Positions 43,801 to 53,445 of a DNA stretch of 64,000 nt are shown here, piece by piece (the first letter of the stretch is position 1; the number at the start of each line of letters is the position of its first letter). The notes beneath the pieces are model-generated. The model worked only from the letters and a program-made list of their open reading frames with translations. It was not told the origin of the DNA and did not search any database. The DNA comes from Ruminiclostridium cellulolyticum H10 (GTDB lineage Bacteria > Bacillota > Clostridia > Acetivibrionales > DSM-1351), in assembly GCF_000022065.1 (NCBI RefSeq), contig NC_011898.1, positions 2,782,501 to 2,846,500 on the forward strand. Reading direction: 5' to 3'. A program made the position numbers and the translations under genes.

Positions 43801-46800
43801 GGTTTTATTTGCTGTTTTCTTTAACAACTGTAAAAGTTCACCATCAAGCTCAAAGCTTAAAGTGTCTCCTTCAAAGCTTTGTGTAGAAGGCCTGGTATAA
43901 TCAGTAGGAAGGTTAAGCAGGGGCAATTCACCCTTAAAGTAATCCAGCCAGAACTCTTCTTGTTTTTTTATAATATCTGTTTTTAACAGTTCATTCTGCC
44001 ATGTTGAAAATTCCTTGTACTGTACTTTTAGCTCACGTAATTCCTTTCCACAATATGCGTCAATAAACTCATTTACCAATATTCCTATTGATGTGGCATC
44101 TGATATAATGTGATGAATATCATATAACAAAATATGCTTGTCAAGATCAATTTTAATCAGAGCTACCCTCAGCAGAGGAGCTTTGGATAAATCAAAGGGT
44201 TTTACAAACTCTTTAAATATTTCTATTATCTCGTCTGTGCTCTCCTTCGTTCCAGGTACTTTTTCCACTTCAAGGAAGGTTACCTTTAAGTCAATTTTAT
44301 CCTTAACTATCTGAACTAATTCTCCATTGACAATACTAAAAGCCGTTCTTAGTGATTCATGCCTCTGAACCAGTTTATTAAAGGCCCTTTCAACCTTCTC
44401 TCTGTCCAGTACTCCATTGATTATTGCCGCACCGGGAATATTGTATGTAGTCTTTGCATCTTCAATCTGATTAAGTATAAACAAACGTTTTTGAGCAGAA
44501 GATGCCGGGTAGTTTTCTTTTTTGCCAACGGGCTTTATGGGTTTGTAGTTTTCTTTGACAGAGTCCGTAATAAGTTTTGCCAGTTCACGAATTGTAGGGT
44601 AGCTGAATACTTCTCCGAGTTTGACTTCAACCTGGAATGCTTTATGTATCCTGGATACTAGTGAAGTAGCTTTTAATGAATGTCCTCCCAACTCGAAGAA
44701 ATTTTCATTCACACCTATTTTTCCTATTTCGAGAATCTCACTCCAAATCTCAGTCATTCTTTCCTCTACTTGGTTTGTGGGAGGTTCATATGCTGCTTCT
44801 TCCTTCACATCAACATTTTTGATAGACAGGGCTTTCCTGTCAACTTTTCCGTTTGGTGTATGAGGAATACTTTCCACAGGGTAAAGCAGTGAAGGGATCA
44901 TGTATTCCGGAAGTTTACTCTTTAACATCAACTTAAACTGCTTGTTTTCTATGACCTCTTCATTCTCAGGTACATAAAATACAACTATGGTATTTTCCTG
45001 ATTTGGTTTTTCCAGAACTATTGCTGCACATTCCCTGATACCCTTCAAGCCACCAACTACAGATTCAATCTCTGTCAGTTCTATACGCATACCACGAATT
45101 TTGACCTGGGTATCTTTCCTTCCAAGGTGTTCTATGGTACCACTTGGTAATAATCTGGCAAGATCCCCGCTTTTGTAGGCAATAACCTCTCCCGTTTCGG
45201 GATTCCTTTCAAATTGATGGTTTGTCTTTTCATCCAAATTCCAATACCCTTGTGACAGATAGTGACTGTGATAAACCAACTCTCCGCACTCATATATACC
45301 CGCAGCCTTATTATCGTCATTTAGCAGTTGTATGCTGACTCCTTCCAATTCATAGCCTATAGGCACAGTCCGCGTATTCACCTGGGTATTTTTATCTACC
45401 AGATAGAAGGTCGCAACTAGTATTTCCGAGGCACCGAACAAATTTACAAATATACAGTCGTCGCTGAAAAGTAATTTATATTCCTCAATATCACTACTAT
45501 ATACAACTTCACCGCCCAAAATAATTAGCCGTGTATCAGAAATACGTTTTGTTTTGTCAATGGATTTAATAAAATACCTGTAAATCGAAGGGACTGTGTG
45601 GAGTATTGATATACTGTTTTCCTCAATCCAATTTGACATATTTTCAATACTACCCTTGTTTTTAAGATCGTATGGGTATATTCCTGCACCATTGAGAAGT
45701 GCACTGAAAATATCAATAGCTGCGACTGTATGACTATATGATGTTGTTAGTCCTAGCCTGTCAGCATGGCTAATTAAAAGCTCTTCTGCATAGTTCCCCA
45801 CAAGTTCCATTATGTTTTTGTGGCTTTGCATTACTCCTTTTGGTTTTCCGGTAGTACCTGACGTATATAATATGTAAGCAGTCTGCTCTGGTTCAATAGC
45901 TATTTTCGGATTATTTGCAGGAGAAATTAAATCTACTTTATCAATATTGATAAGATAAACTTTCCTGTTCAAAATATGAACTAATTCCTCTGCATATTTC
46001 AGGTTTTTATCATTTGTTACAAGAATTTCGGCCCCTGAATCTTTAAATATATCAACCAGTCTCTCCTCCGGGTATGCAGGATCAAGTGGTACATAACTCC
46101 TTCCTGTCTTCAGAACTCCAAGTATACCGATAATCATATCAGCACCGTGTTCAAATAATAATGTTACCCGGTCATTACTTTTAGATTTTTTAAGGATAAT
46201 ATTGGCAATATTATTTGCACTATCATTCAATTCTCCATATGTAACAAGCCTGTCATGAGTCTTTACCGCTGTACTTTCCCTGTGCTCCTCTACTTGCTTT
46301 TCGATACTCTCTACTAGAGTTTTGTGTTCTTTTATTGTGCCGCTTTTCTCAGGCCCATTATTCTTCAGGACTATGGGATTCCTTTTATTTACTATGGATT
46401 CCCTGCTAAATATATAATAGTCCCTTATTAATTTCTCAGGCTCATCTGCAATAATACCCAGTAGCTTGACATACTCTCCCATAATATATTCTATAGTTGA
46501 GCTTTTAAAAAGGCTGGTTCTGTAATTGCAATAAAATTTCAACCTTTCATCTGTTTCACTTGCATATAATACAATATCAAACTTGGCTACATTGTTCTTT
46601 ACCTCATAGGGATACAGATTAAAATCTGTTTCGTCCGACATGTAATTATTATCGGAATCATTCATGTTGTAAAAATTCAGTACAGTATCAAACAGGGGAT
46701 TCCTGCTCAGATCTCTCTTTATTCCAAGCATATCCAACAGCAATTCAAACTGAAAGTCCTGGTATTCAAAGGCTTCTAATGAATTTTTCCTTACTTCCTG

Positions 46801-49800
46801 AAGAAAATCCATGAATGTTCTGTTTTTTCCGGGGTTACTTCTGAGTGCAATAGTATTTATAAACATCCCCACTGTATTCTGTATATCTGCATGTTTTCTT
46901 CCTGCCGAAGGAACACCGACTATGATATCATCCTGCCCGGTTAGTTTTGAAAGAAGTACGTTATATGAAGACAGCAGAATCATAAACATGGTTGTGTTGC
47001 TTTCCGATGCTAAGTTTCTGATTTTTGATGTTGTAAATTCATCGATTTCAAATTCATATACTTCACCCTTAAAGTCCATTATAGGTGGTCTGGGATAGTC
47101 TATGGGCAGATTCAGCACAGGTATCTCACCCTTAAAGGTTTCAAGCCAGTAGCTTTCCTGACCTTTCATTATTTCTGACTTAAGGAGCTTGTTCTGCCAT
47201 ACAGAAAAGTCCTTATATTGAATTTTTACAGGAGGAAGATCCTTACCTTTATAAAGTGCAAACAAATCTTTCAGAAGAATATTAACGGATGTACCGTCAG
47301 ATATTATATGATGCATATCCATTATCACAACATGCCTTTTTTCCTCCAAGGGTATCAAACCTATCCTTATAAGTAGAGCTTTACTAAGATCAAAGGGACG
47401 TATGAAACCTGTTATCTTGTTGTCCAAGTCCTCTGATTCAACATCATTATTCTTAATTATTTCAAGACCAAATTCAACGTCCTTGTGAACCAGCTGGCAC
47501 GGCTCCCCATTTACAACCTCGAAGGAAGTCCTTAATATTTCGTGCCTTTGTAATAGTTCCTTTGCAGCACTTTCGAGCTTTCCAATATCCAAGTTTCCTT
47601 CTATTAAAACTGCTCCGTATATATTGTAGCTGGTTTGGGTATCTTCAATCTGATTGAGTATGAACATTCTTCTCTGGGCTTGAGACATTGGATAATATTC
47701 TCGTTCCGGCTGAACCTCTATTACATCATATACTGCTTTATTTTCTTTCTGGTTTATATAATTTGCTAATTGTCTTATTGTAGACATGGTGAAAATATTG
47801 GTAAGTGATACTTCTGTATTAAACTCCTTATTTATTCGTAAGGACAGTATCATTGCACTTAGTGAATTACCACCAAGATCAAAAAAGTTCTCAGTTACAC
47901 CTAAAATATCTGTATTTAGTATTTCCTTGAATATATCCGCTAATCTCTCTTCTAGCTCATTTTGTGGTTTCTGTCGTTCGGTTTCCGTCAGAGAAATTCT
48001 GTCAGGCTCCGGTAAGGCCTTTCGATTAATTTTGCCGTTAGGGGTCAGAGGCATCTTTTCTATTTGTACAAAACGGGACGGAATCATATAACCAGGTAAT
48101 GATTTTTGCAAGTAATCTCTTAATTCAGTTATGGATAGTCCGGTATCTGAAACAATATAAGCACATATATATTTTCCGCCTGTACTATCCTCCTTGGCAA
48201 TAGCAACTGCCTCCCTGATTGCAGGATGGCTCAAGATGGATGCCTCAATTTCACCCATTTCAATTCTATATCCTCTTATTTTAACCTGGTTGTCCACTCT
48301 GCCTAGAAATTCTATGTTTCCCTCCTGCGTCCACTTTGCCAAATCACCTGTACGGTATACCTTTCTACCAGATATACCTTCACACTCAATAAATCTCTCC
48401 TTGGTCAAGCCCGGGTCATTATAATACCCCCTTGTCAATCCTATGCCTCCAATGCACAGCTCTCCAACCATTCCTTGTGGAACAAGTTTTTGATTTTTAT
48501 CCAAAATATATATTTGTACATTATCTATGGGCTTTCCAATCGGGACAGCTGTTTCCTGCTCAATTATATTATTATCAATCCTATAAAAAGAAGCAATATC
48601 TGTACATTCTGTTGGGCCATAAGTGTTTACAATATCCGCACTGTATGCCATTGACTTTCTCCAAGGCAACAGTTTTCCCATATTTATAGGCTCCCCTCCC
48701 AGGAAAACTCTCGAAAGCGATTGGAGTCTAAGAAATCCTGAGTCTGCATTAAAGTCTATCAACGGATAAAATGCACTTGGGGTACAATTAATCATTGTTA
48801 CATGCTCTTTATTTATTACCTCCGACATACGTTCATAATCATACAATCCCGGGGAGAATATGCAGAGACATCCTCCAGTAACCAGAGTACTGAAAAAATT
48901 CTTTTGTGCCAAGTCAAAACTTGCCGGGGCAATAATCAAATTACAATCCTTTTCTCCAATGTCAAATTCTCTTACAAACCAATTCAAAAGATTCACAAAT
49001 GAATGACTCTTTACCATTACCCCCTTTGGGTTCCCGGTTGAGCCCGAGGTGTATATTACGTACATCAGTCTCTCAGGGTTATACTCAAGATTCAGATTTG
49101 TAACGGGCAGGTTGTTATTATCCAACACTTCACGCACAGCTATTGTTTCGGTATTTTCAAGGTACATATCCTCCGAAATTTTCTTCCCGGTGAGAAGCAT
49201 GGAGGTATTTGAGTTATTGATAAGAAAATCTATTCTCTCTTTTGGGTAATCAGGGTCAATTGGCAGGTAGGCTCCTCCTGCTTTCAGGATTGCCATGATG
49301 CCGATGACAAGCTCCATTGATCGTTCAACCATAATTCCTACTACAGAATCTTCTCTGACACCTTTTTCTATCAGATACCACGCAATTCTGTTTGACTTTT
49401 CGTTTAATTCATGATACGTCAATTGTTTTCCTTCAAATATCAATGCAATATTATGAGGCGTTTTCTGCACCTGTTCTTCAAAAAGCTGATGTATTCCACT
49501 ATAAAACGGATACTCACGTTTAGTACTATTAAGGTCGAATAAGAGATGTCTTTTTTCTTCTGTTGTCAGTATATCTATATCTGATAGCCTTATTTCAGGA
49601 TTCAAAACAACTTGATCCAGTATTTTGGTAAAATGTCGAGTAATTTTTTCCGCGGTTTCTCTCTTAAACAGTTTTGTACAGTATTCAAGAGAAAAGTGTA
49701 TTACTTGCCCATCGTCAAAAGCATTTAGTGAAAGGTCAAATTTAGTCTGTCCATTGCTGATATCATAGGGAAATAGTTTAAGATTTTCTAACTCAATTTC

Positions 49801-52800
49801 CTCAATATCATTGTTGAAGGAAAACATTGTATCAAATACAGGATTTCTGCTTGTATCTCTGTGTAAATTCAAATTATCAACAAGTTCTTCAAACTGATAA
49901 TCCTGATTATCGTATGCCTCCAGACAGCTTTCCTTTACCCTCTCCAGAAACTCTCTGAATGTACTTTCACTATCTATAGTATTTCTAATAGCAAGAGTAT
50001 TTACAAATACTCCTACAATATTCTCCAAGTCAGAATATGTTCTGCCAGAGACAGGAGTTCCTATAATAATATCCTCTTGCCCCGAATACTTTGAGAGCAG
50101 TACATTGTATGCAGTAAGTAATACCATAAAGAAAGTTGCCTTTGTACCTTCTGCCATAAGTTCCAGTTTTCTCTTGATATTATTATCAATATTAAATTCT
50201 ACTTTGTCTCCCTCATAACTCTTAACAGACGGTCTTGGAAAATCTGTCGGTAAGTTAAGTACAGGAATTTCACCTGAAAATTTATTTATCCAGTATTTCT
50301 CTTGCTTTAGTATCTCGCCTGATTCAAACAATTTGTTCTGCCACTCAGAAAAGTCCTTATATTGAAATTTCAGTTCAGGCAGTTCTTTTCCTTCATATAG
50401 TTGTAAGAACTCCTTTATAATAATATTAATAGATAATCCATCAGCAATTATATGATGCATATCAATTAACATAAGGTGCTTACTATCCGCCAATCTAATT
50501 AATCCTACCCTGAATAACGGTGCTTTCGCCAGGTCAAAGGGTTTTATAAAACTACCAATGGCCTTTAACAAGTTATAATCCGGCTGTATTTGTTCTATTT
50601 TAAATTCAGCACTAGCCGTAATTCGTTGGACAGGAACTTGTCCATTAAATTCGAAGACTGTCCTAAATGCATCGTGACGATTTATTAGTTCTGAAAATAT
50701 TTTTTCCATGTGTGAAATGTCAAGGTCACCTTCTATAATAAACGCTGCTGGCATATTGTAGCTGGTGTTTACTTCATCAAATTGATTTAATATGAAAAAC
50801 CTCTTTTGAGCCGAAGACAGGCAATAATAATCTCTTTCCTCTACAGGTTTCAAATTTATATATAAAGCCTTGCTTTTGCTGTCTATGTATTTAGCAATAC
50901 CCTCTATATTGGGAGTAGATAGTAAAATACTTATGGGAACTTCTACGTTTAAATCTTTAAAAATCCTGGAAGACAGAGTTATTGCCTTGAGAGAATGCCC
51001 CCCTAATTCATAAAAGTCATCTTTTATACCTAATTTTTCTATTTGAAATACATCCTGCCAGATTGGAACCAGTGACTGTTCTGTATTGTTTCTTGGTTCT
51101 ATATATTCTGTTCTCTTCTTTAAGGTATCCTTAGGATTTGGTAGTGCGTTTTTATCTAATTTCCCATTTATTGTAAGGGGCATTTTTTCAATTTGTACAA
51201 AATATGTGGGTATCATATACTCAGGAATTTTGTCTGAGAGATGCTCTCTTAATTGTGTTACTCCTAACTTCTCATTTGCTGTGAAATAAGCACATAAAAC
51301 CTTATTCTCAGAATCTTCTTTCCTGTCAGTTACTACAGCTTCCCTTATATTTTCATGTTTCTGTAGCTGAGCCTCAATTTCACCCAGTTCTATTCGGTAT
51401 CCTCGTATTTTTACCTGACCGTCTTTTCTTCCGATAAATTCAATATTCCCATCCGGCAGCCACCTTCCCAGATCCCCGGTTTTATACATTTTTTTATCAA
51501 CATTAAAAGGATTAGGTATAAAACGTTCCGAAGTCATTTGTTCCCTGCTCAGATATCCTACTCCCACACCTGTACCGGATATATATACCTCTCCTATACA
51601 GCCCCGGGGAATCAGTTCTTGGTTCTCACCTAAAATATAAACTTGAACGTTTGGCATTGGCTTTCCAATAGGTATGATTTTTGAACCCGCTAAATCACTG
51701 GGGTTCAAGGTATAAAAGGTGGAATCAACACAACACTCGGTTGGCCCGTATACATTGGTTATTTCAGGAGTATTGCCTTCAAATCTGCTGTAGAATTTCT
51801 CTACAGTTGTGTAGTGTAGGGCTTCTCCTCCGATTATAAAGTGTTTGACCTTCATATTTTTAATATCTGAGGACGCATTCAGGGCAAGCCCGGCCAAATG
51901 GTTTGGTGTGCCGTCAGATATGTCTATTTTGTTCTCAATATAAAACCCTTCAAGCTTTTTGCCGTCAGATCTCACATCATCAGGTACTATATACAAACTA
52001 TGCCCAAACAAAAGTGATGTAAATATTTGTTGTACAGAAGCATCAAATACGAAAGGAGCTACAATAGCAACTTTCAATCTACCAATATATTTTCTGTATA
52101 TATTCAGCTCCAGGCCGTTCACAAGGTTTACAACGTTTTCCAAAGTTATCATTACGCCTTTGGGCTCTCCTGTGGAACCTGATGTGTATATTACGTATGC
52201 CAGGTCGTCCGCACCTCTCGAAATCAGAGGATTATCACAGGATGAATTATTAAATGCTTTAGAATTTAAATCTATGATAATTCCGTTATACTCAAGTTCG
52301 TGAGAATGTGTATTCTGAACAAGCACAGCCTTTGCATCGCTATCCGTCAGCATGTATTCAATTCTTTTGACAGGGTAGCTTGGGTCAATTGGCAGGTATG
52401 CACATCCGGCTTTTAATATCCCCATTATTCCTATAATAGTATCTGCTGATCTTCCGGAAATCAGACCGACTATATCACCTTTTTTCAGTCCTTTTTCAAT
52501 AAGCATTTGGGCTGCTTTGTTTGCTTGAACGTTTAGCTGCTTATATGTCAAACTCTTTTCACTGCATACTACCGCAGTATCCTCAGGCCTTATTGCTGCC
52601 TGTTCTTCAAACATATCAATTATTGTTTTTTTATTTTCAAATTTGTAATCCGTATTATTAAAGGCATTAAGCAGGGTATCTTTTTCTTCTTTATTCAGAA
52701 TGCTGAATAATCCAATCCTTTGATCAGGATTTTTGAGGCATTCCTCCAAGGTGGTCATAAAATAGTTATATATTCTTTTTACTGTGCATTCATTATAGAT

Positions 52801-53409
52801 GGTATCGGAATATTCCAGCGTGAAATCTATTCCAATTTCACTATGTCTATAAGATATTATAAGATTATGCTTTTTATCTCGAACTGTTTTATTGTGGAGA
52901 TTTTGAGATAGAAAAAGTATATCATAGACATTTTTCTCTATGCCCAGTTCGCTTAGTATTTTTTCCAGGGGATACTCCTGGTTTTCATAGGCCGCAACCA
53001 CGTCTTCTTTGGTCTTTTTAAGTAATTCCTTATATGATTGGTTCCTATTAACCAGATTATGTATGATTATCTCATCATTAAAAAACAAGTCCTTACTGCT
53101 ACCCTTATAAACGGGGCTCAAAACGTGCAGACTATTCTTCCCAGAGTACTTATACAGGAAAACCTCAAAAGCGGTGAGAAGAATTATAAAGATAGACATT
53201 TCAGAGCCTTTACCTATTTTGATAATTCTATCCGTAATATCAGACTGAACAGTAAAATAAAGCTTTTTATTCAATTCTCTTTCAGTACTTGCGTTAAAAT
53301 CCAGTTCAATCATTCTGGTTAACTCTATATCTGATAGTTGTTTACACCAAAAATCCCTTTGTTCCCTATACTTTTTTGACGAAAGCAATATATTGTCATA
53401 GGTTTTCAT
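40819..53409 (-). CDS. Four-module NRPS flanked by half condensation domains
   Basis: 4196 residues. 1-275: C-terminal lobe of a C domain without the HHxxxDG lobe. A1 (near 411) pocket D-A-Q-D-I-G-V-V-D, close to the Gln code of lichenysin; PCP1 near 803. C2 HHIIADG near 986; A2 near 1455, pocket D-L-K-N-F-G-T-D-I, not assigned; PCP2 near 1845. C3 HHIISDG near 2030; A3 near 2520 is unusual (YSHTVAAIDIF without the pocket Asp; LFGASE for YGPTE); PCP3 near 2908. C4 near 3100 has HHIISDA; A4 near 3568, pocket D-I-L-Q-M-G-M-V-W, glycine-like; PCP4 near 3950 (LGGNS). From about 3965 to the end comes an orphan C-lobe-like domain (LPQDYF, LLALYFYLLYQV). No E, MT or TE domain. Good RBS (GGAGG). Pocket readings are by eye. 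Confidence 0.92.
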   Translation of the reverse strand: MKTYDNILLSSKKYREQRDFWCKQLSDIELTRMIELDFNASTERELNKKLYFTVQSDITDRIIKIGKGSEMSIFIILLTAFEVFLYKYSGKNSLHVLSPVYKGSSKDLFFNDEIIIHNLVNRNQSYKELLKKTKEDVVAAYENQEYPLEKILSELGIEKNVYDILFLSQNLHNKTVRDKKHNLIISYRHSEIGIDFTLEYSDTIYNECTVKRIYNYFMTTLEECLKNPDQRIGLFSILNKEEKDTLLNAFNNTDYKFENKKTIIDMFEEQAAIRPEDTAVVCSEKSLTYKQLNVQANKAAQMLIEKGLKKGDIVGLISGRSADTIIGIMGILKAGCAYLPIDPSYPVKRIEYMLTDSDAKAVLVQNTHSHELEYNGIIIDLNSKAFNNSSCDNPLISRGADDLAYVIYTSGSTGEPKGVMITLENVVNLVNGLELNIYRKYIGRLKVAIVAPFVFDASVQQIFTSLLFGHSLYIVPDDVRSDGKKLEGFYIENKIDISDGTPNHLAGLALNASSDIKNMKVKHFIIGGEALHYTTVEKFYSRFEGNTPEITNVYGPTECCVDSTFYTLNPSDLAGSKIIPIGKPMPNVQVYILGENQELIPRGCIGEVYISGTGVGVGYLSREQMTSERFIPNPFNVDKKMYKTGDLGRWLPDGNIEFIGRKDGQVKIRGYRIELGEIEAQLQKHENIREAVVTDRKEDSENKVLCAYFTANEKLGVTQLREHLSDKIPEYMIPTYFVQIEKMPLTINGKLDKNALPNPKDTLKKRTEYIEPRNNTEQSLVPIWQDVFQIEKLGIKDDFYELGGHSLKAITLSSRIFKDLNVEVPISILLSTPNIEGIAKYIDSKSKALYINLKPVEERDYYCLSSAQKRFFILNQFDEVNTSYNMPAAFIIEGDLDISHMEKIFSELINRHDAFRTVFEFNGQVPVQRITASAEFKIEQIQPDYNLLKAIGSFIKPFDLAKAPLFRVGLIRLADSKHLMLIDMHHIIADGLSINIIIKEFLQLYEGKELPELKFQYKDFSEWQNKLFESGEILKQEKYWINKFSGEIPVLNLPTDFPRPSVKSYEGDKVEFNIDNNIKRKLELMAEGTKATFFMVLLTAYNVLLSKYSGQEDIIIGTPVSGRTYSDLENIVGVFVNTLAIRNTIDSESTFREFLERVKESCLEAYDNQDYQFEELVDNLNLHRDTSRNPVFDTMFSFNNDIEEIELENLKLFPYDISNGQTKFDLSLNAFDDGQVIHFSLEYCTKLFKRETAEKITRHFTKILDQVVLNPEIRLSDIDILTTEEKRHLLFDLNSTKREYPFYSGIHQLFEEQVQKTPHNIALIFEGKQLTYHELNEKSNRIAWYLIEKGVREDSVVGIMVERSMELVIGIMAILKAGGAYLPIDPDYPKERIDFLINNSNTSMLLTGKKISEDMYLENTETIAVREVLDNNNLPVTNLNLEYNPERLMYVIYTSGSTGNPKGVMVKSHSFVNLLNWFVREFDIGEKDCNLIIAPASFDLAQKNFFSTLVTGGCLCIFSPGLYDYERMSEVINKEHVTMINCTPSAFYPLIDFNADSGFLRLQSLSRVFLGGEPINMGKLLPWRKSMAYSADIVNTYGPTECTDIASFYRIDNNIIEQETAVPIGKPIDNVQIYILDKNQKLVPQGMVGELCIGGIGLTRGYYNDPGLTKERFIECEGISGRKVYRTGDLAKWTQEGNIEFLGRVDNQVKIRGYRIEMGEIEASILSHPAIREAVAIAKEDSTGGKYICAYIVSDTGLSITELRDYLQKSLPGYMIPSRFVQIEKMPLTPNGKINRKALPEPDRISLTETERQKPQNELEERLADIFKEILNTDILGVTENFFDLGGNSLSAMILSLRINKEFNTEVSLTNIFTMSTIRQLANYINQKENKAVYDVIEVQPEREYYPMSQAQRRMFILNQIEDTQTSYNIYGAVLIEGNLDIGKLESAAKELLQRHEILRTSFEVVNGEPCQLVHKDVEFGLEIIKNNDVESEDLDNKITGFIRPFDLSKALLIRIGLIPLEEKRHVVIMDMHHIISDGTSVNILLKDLFALYKGKDLPPVKIQYKDFSVWQNKLLKSEIMKGQESYWLETFKGEIPVLNLPIDYPRPPIMDFKGEVYEFEIDEFTTSKIRNLASESNTTMFMILLSSYNVLLSKLTGQDDIIVGVPSAGRKHADIQNTVGMFINTIALRSNPGKNRTFMDFLQEVRKNSLEAFEYQDFQFELLLDMLGIKRDLSRNPLFDTVLNFYNMNDSDNNYMSDETDFNLYPYEVKNNVAKFDIVLYASETDERLKFYCNYRTSLFKSSTIEYIMGEYVKLLGIIADEPEKLIRDYYIFSRESIVNKRNPIVLKNNGPEKSGTIKEHKTLVESIEKQVEEHRESTAVKTHDRLVTYGELNDSANNIANIILKKSKSNDRVTLLFEHGADMIIGILGVLKTGRSYVPLDPAYPEERLVDIFKDSGAEILVTNDKNLKYAEELVHILNRKVYLINIDKVDLISPANNPKIAIEPEQTAYILYTSGTTGKPKGVMQSHKNIMELVGNYAEELLISHADRLGLTTSYSHTVAAIDIFSALLNGAGIYPYDLKNKGSIENMSNWIEENSISILHTVPSIYRYFIKSIDKTKRISDTRLIILGGEVVYSSDIEEYKLLFSDDCIFVNLFGASEILVATFYLVDKNTQVNTRTVPIGYELEGVSIQLLNDDNKAAGIYECGELVYHSHYLSQGYWNLDEKTNHQFERNPETGEVIAYKSGDLARLLPSGTIEHLGRKDTQVKIRGMRIELTEIESVVGGLKGIRECAAIVLEKPNQENTIVVFYVPENEEVIENKQFKLMLKSKLPEYMIPSLLYPVESIPHTPNGKVDRKALSIKNVDVKEEAAYEPPTNQVEERMTEIWSEILEIGKIGVNENFFELGGHSLKATSLVSRIHKAFQVEVKLGEVFSYPTIRELAKLITDSVKENYKPIKPVGKKENYPASSAQKRLFILNQIEDAKTTYNIPGAAIINGVLDREKVERAFNKLVQRHESLRTAFSIVNGELVQIVKDKIDLKVTFLEVEKVPGTKESTDEIIEIFKEFVKPFDLSKAPLLRVALIKIDLDKHILLYDIHHIISDATSIGILVNEFIDAYCGKELRELKVQYKEFSTWQNELLKTDIIKKQEEFWLDYFKGELPLLNLPTDYTRPSTQSFEGDTLSFELDGELLQLLKKTANKTGTTLFMLLLSAYNILLSKYSGQSDIIVGSPIAGRVQTELENVVGMFANTIAMRNNVDGNKTLGMFLSDVKENTIQVYENQLYQFDVLINKLNLNRDLSRNPLFDTMFTMQNMNISERVVDGLSIMPYGMDNRTSKFDITVEVKEDDGKLIFIMEYCTRLFRKETIVRMAEHLKNIIKALTLNLDTPITEVSLLSDTEKRQILYEFNNTKADYPKNKTIHELFEEQVIQNPDFIAAICNSEEITYMDLNTRANRIAEVLRDRGVQRDSLVAILVSRSLEMLAAILGVLKSGAAYLPLDPEYPEERLRFILEDSNAHILLANSNLNSGISFHGEVIDLAHGSINQKSGENLPNINNPKDLAYVLYTSGSTGKPKGVMISHDAVCNFMTGVTDKIRIEKGSSILALTTISFDIFVLETLLPLCHGLKVVIADEDHQKDPRMLRGLITGKNIDMLQMTPSTLQILMNELKNLSCFNSVKQVMIGGEAFPETLLRELRKVYKGKIYNMYGPTETTVWSAIKDLTKNSCVSIGGPIANTQILIMNGDNLQPIGVAGEVCIGGDSLARGYLNRSELTKEKFVSSELVPGKRLYKTGDLAKWMPDGSIAFMGRIDNQVKIRGYRIELDEIEKCILKYNLINECVVIAQEDEFSNKQLICYYVSSEEITVSEIMQHIGRDLPDYMIPGIYVRLASIPLTPNGKVDRRALPAAGTARPNIDSEYKEANSEIEKKIAEIWKSILKCDQIGINDSFFQLGGNSILLVRMHEELEKHYPGKINVSKLFIHNTIAKLSEFISQDDKKAVNKLELEATRLPQDYFTGSMHEQYENKAFKYSFTSDLSNKITNFSLDSGQGLKEILLALYFYLLYQVSEEERIVVHTITDNENRILPLGMNIGEVDELDSLFTLVSDLCEDTQNSYDTDMLKTVAPNKEKDTATMLFSSENSRGMADCRIYDIIINPEIDKNVISLTTEYNAARIEKHKIEELIGKYINLINIVFERMI

Positions 53410-53445
53410 AAATGGTCCTCCAATAAGACTTTCCTGATTTTATAT

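Noticed and set aside
40819-53409. Possible epimerisation domains
   Set aside because: The C-like ends lack the HHxxxDx lobe needed for an E domain, and each internal C domain is followed by an A domain in normal spacing.
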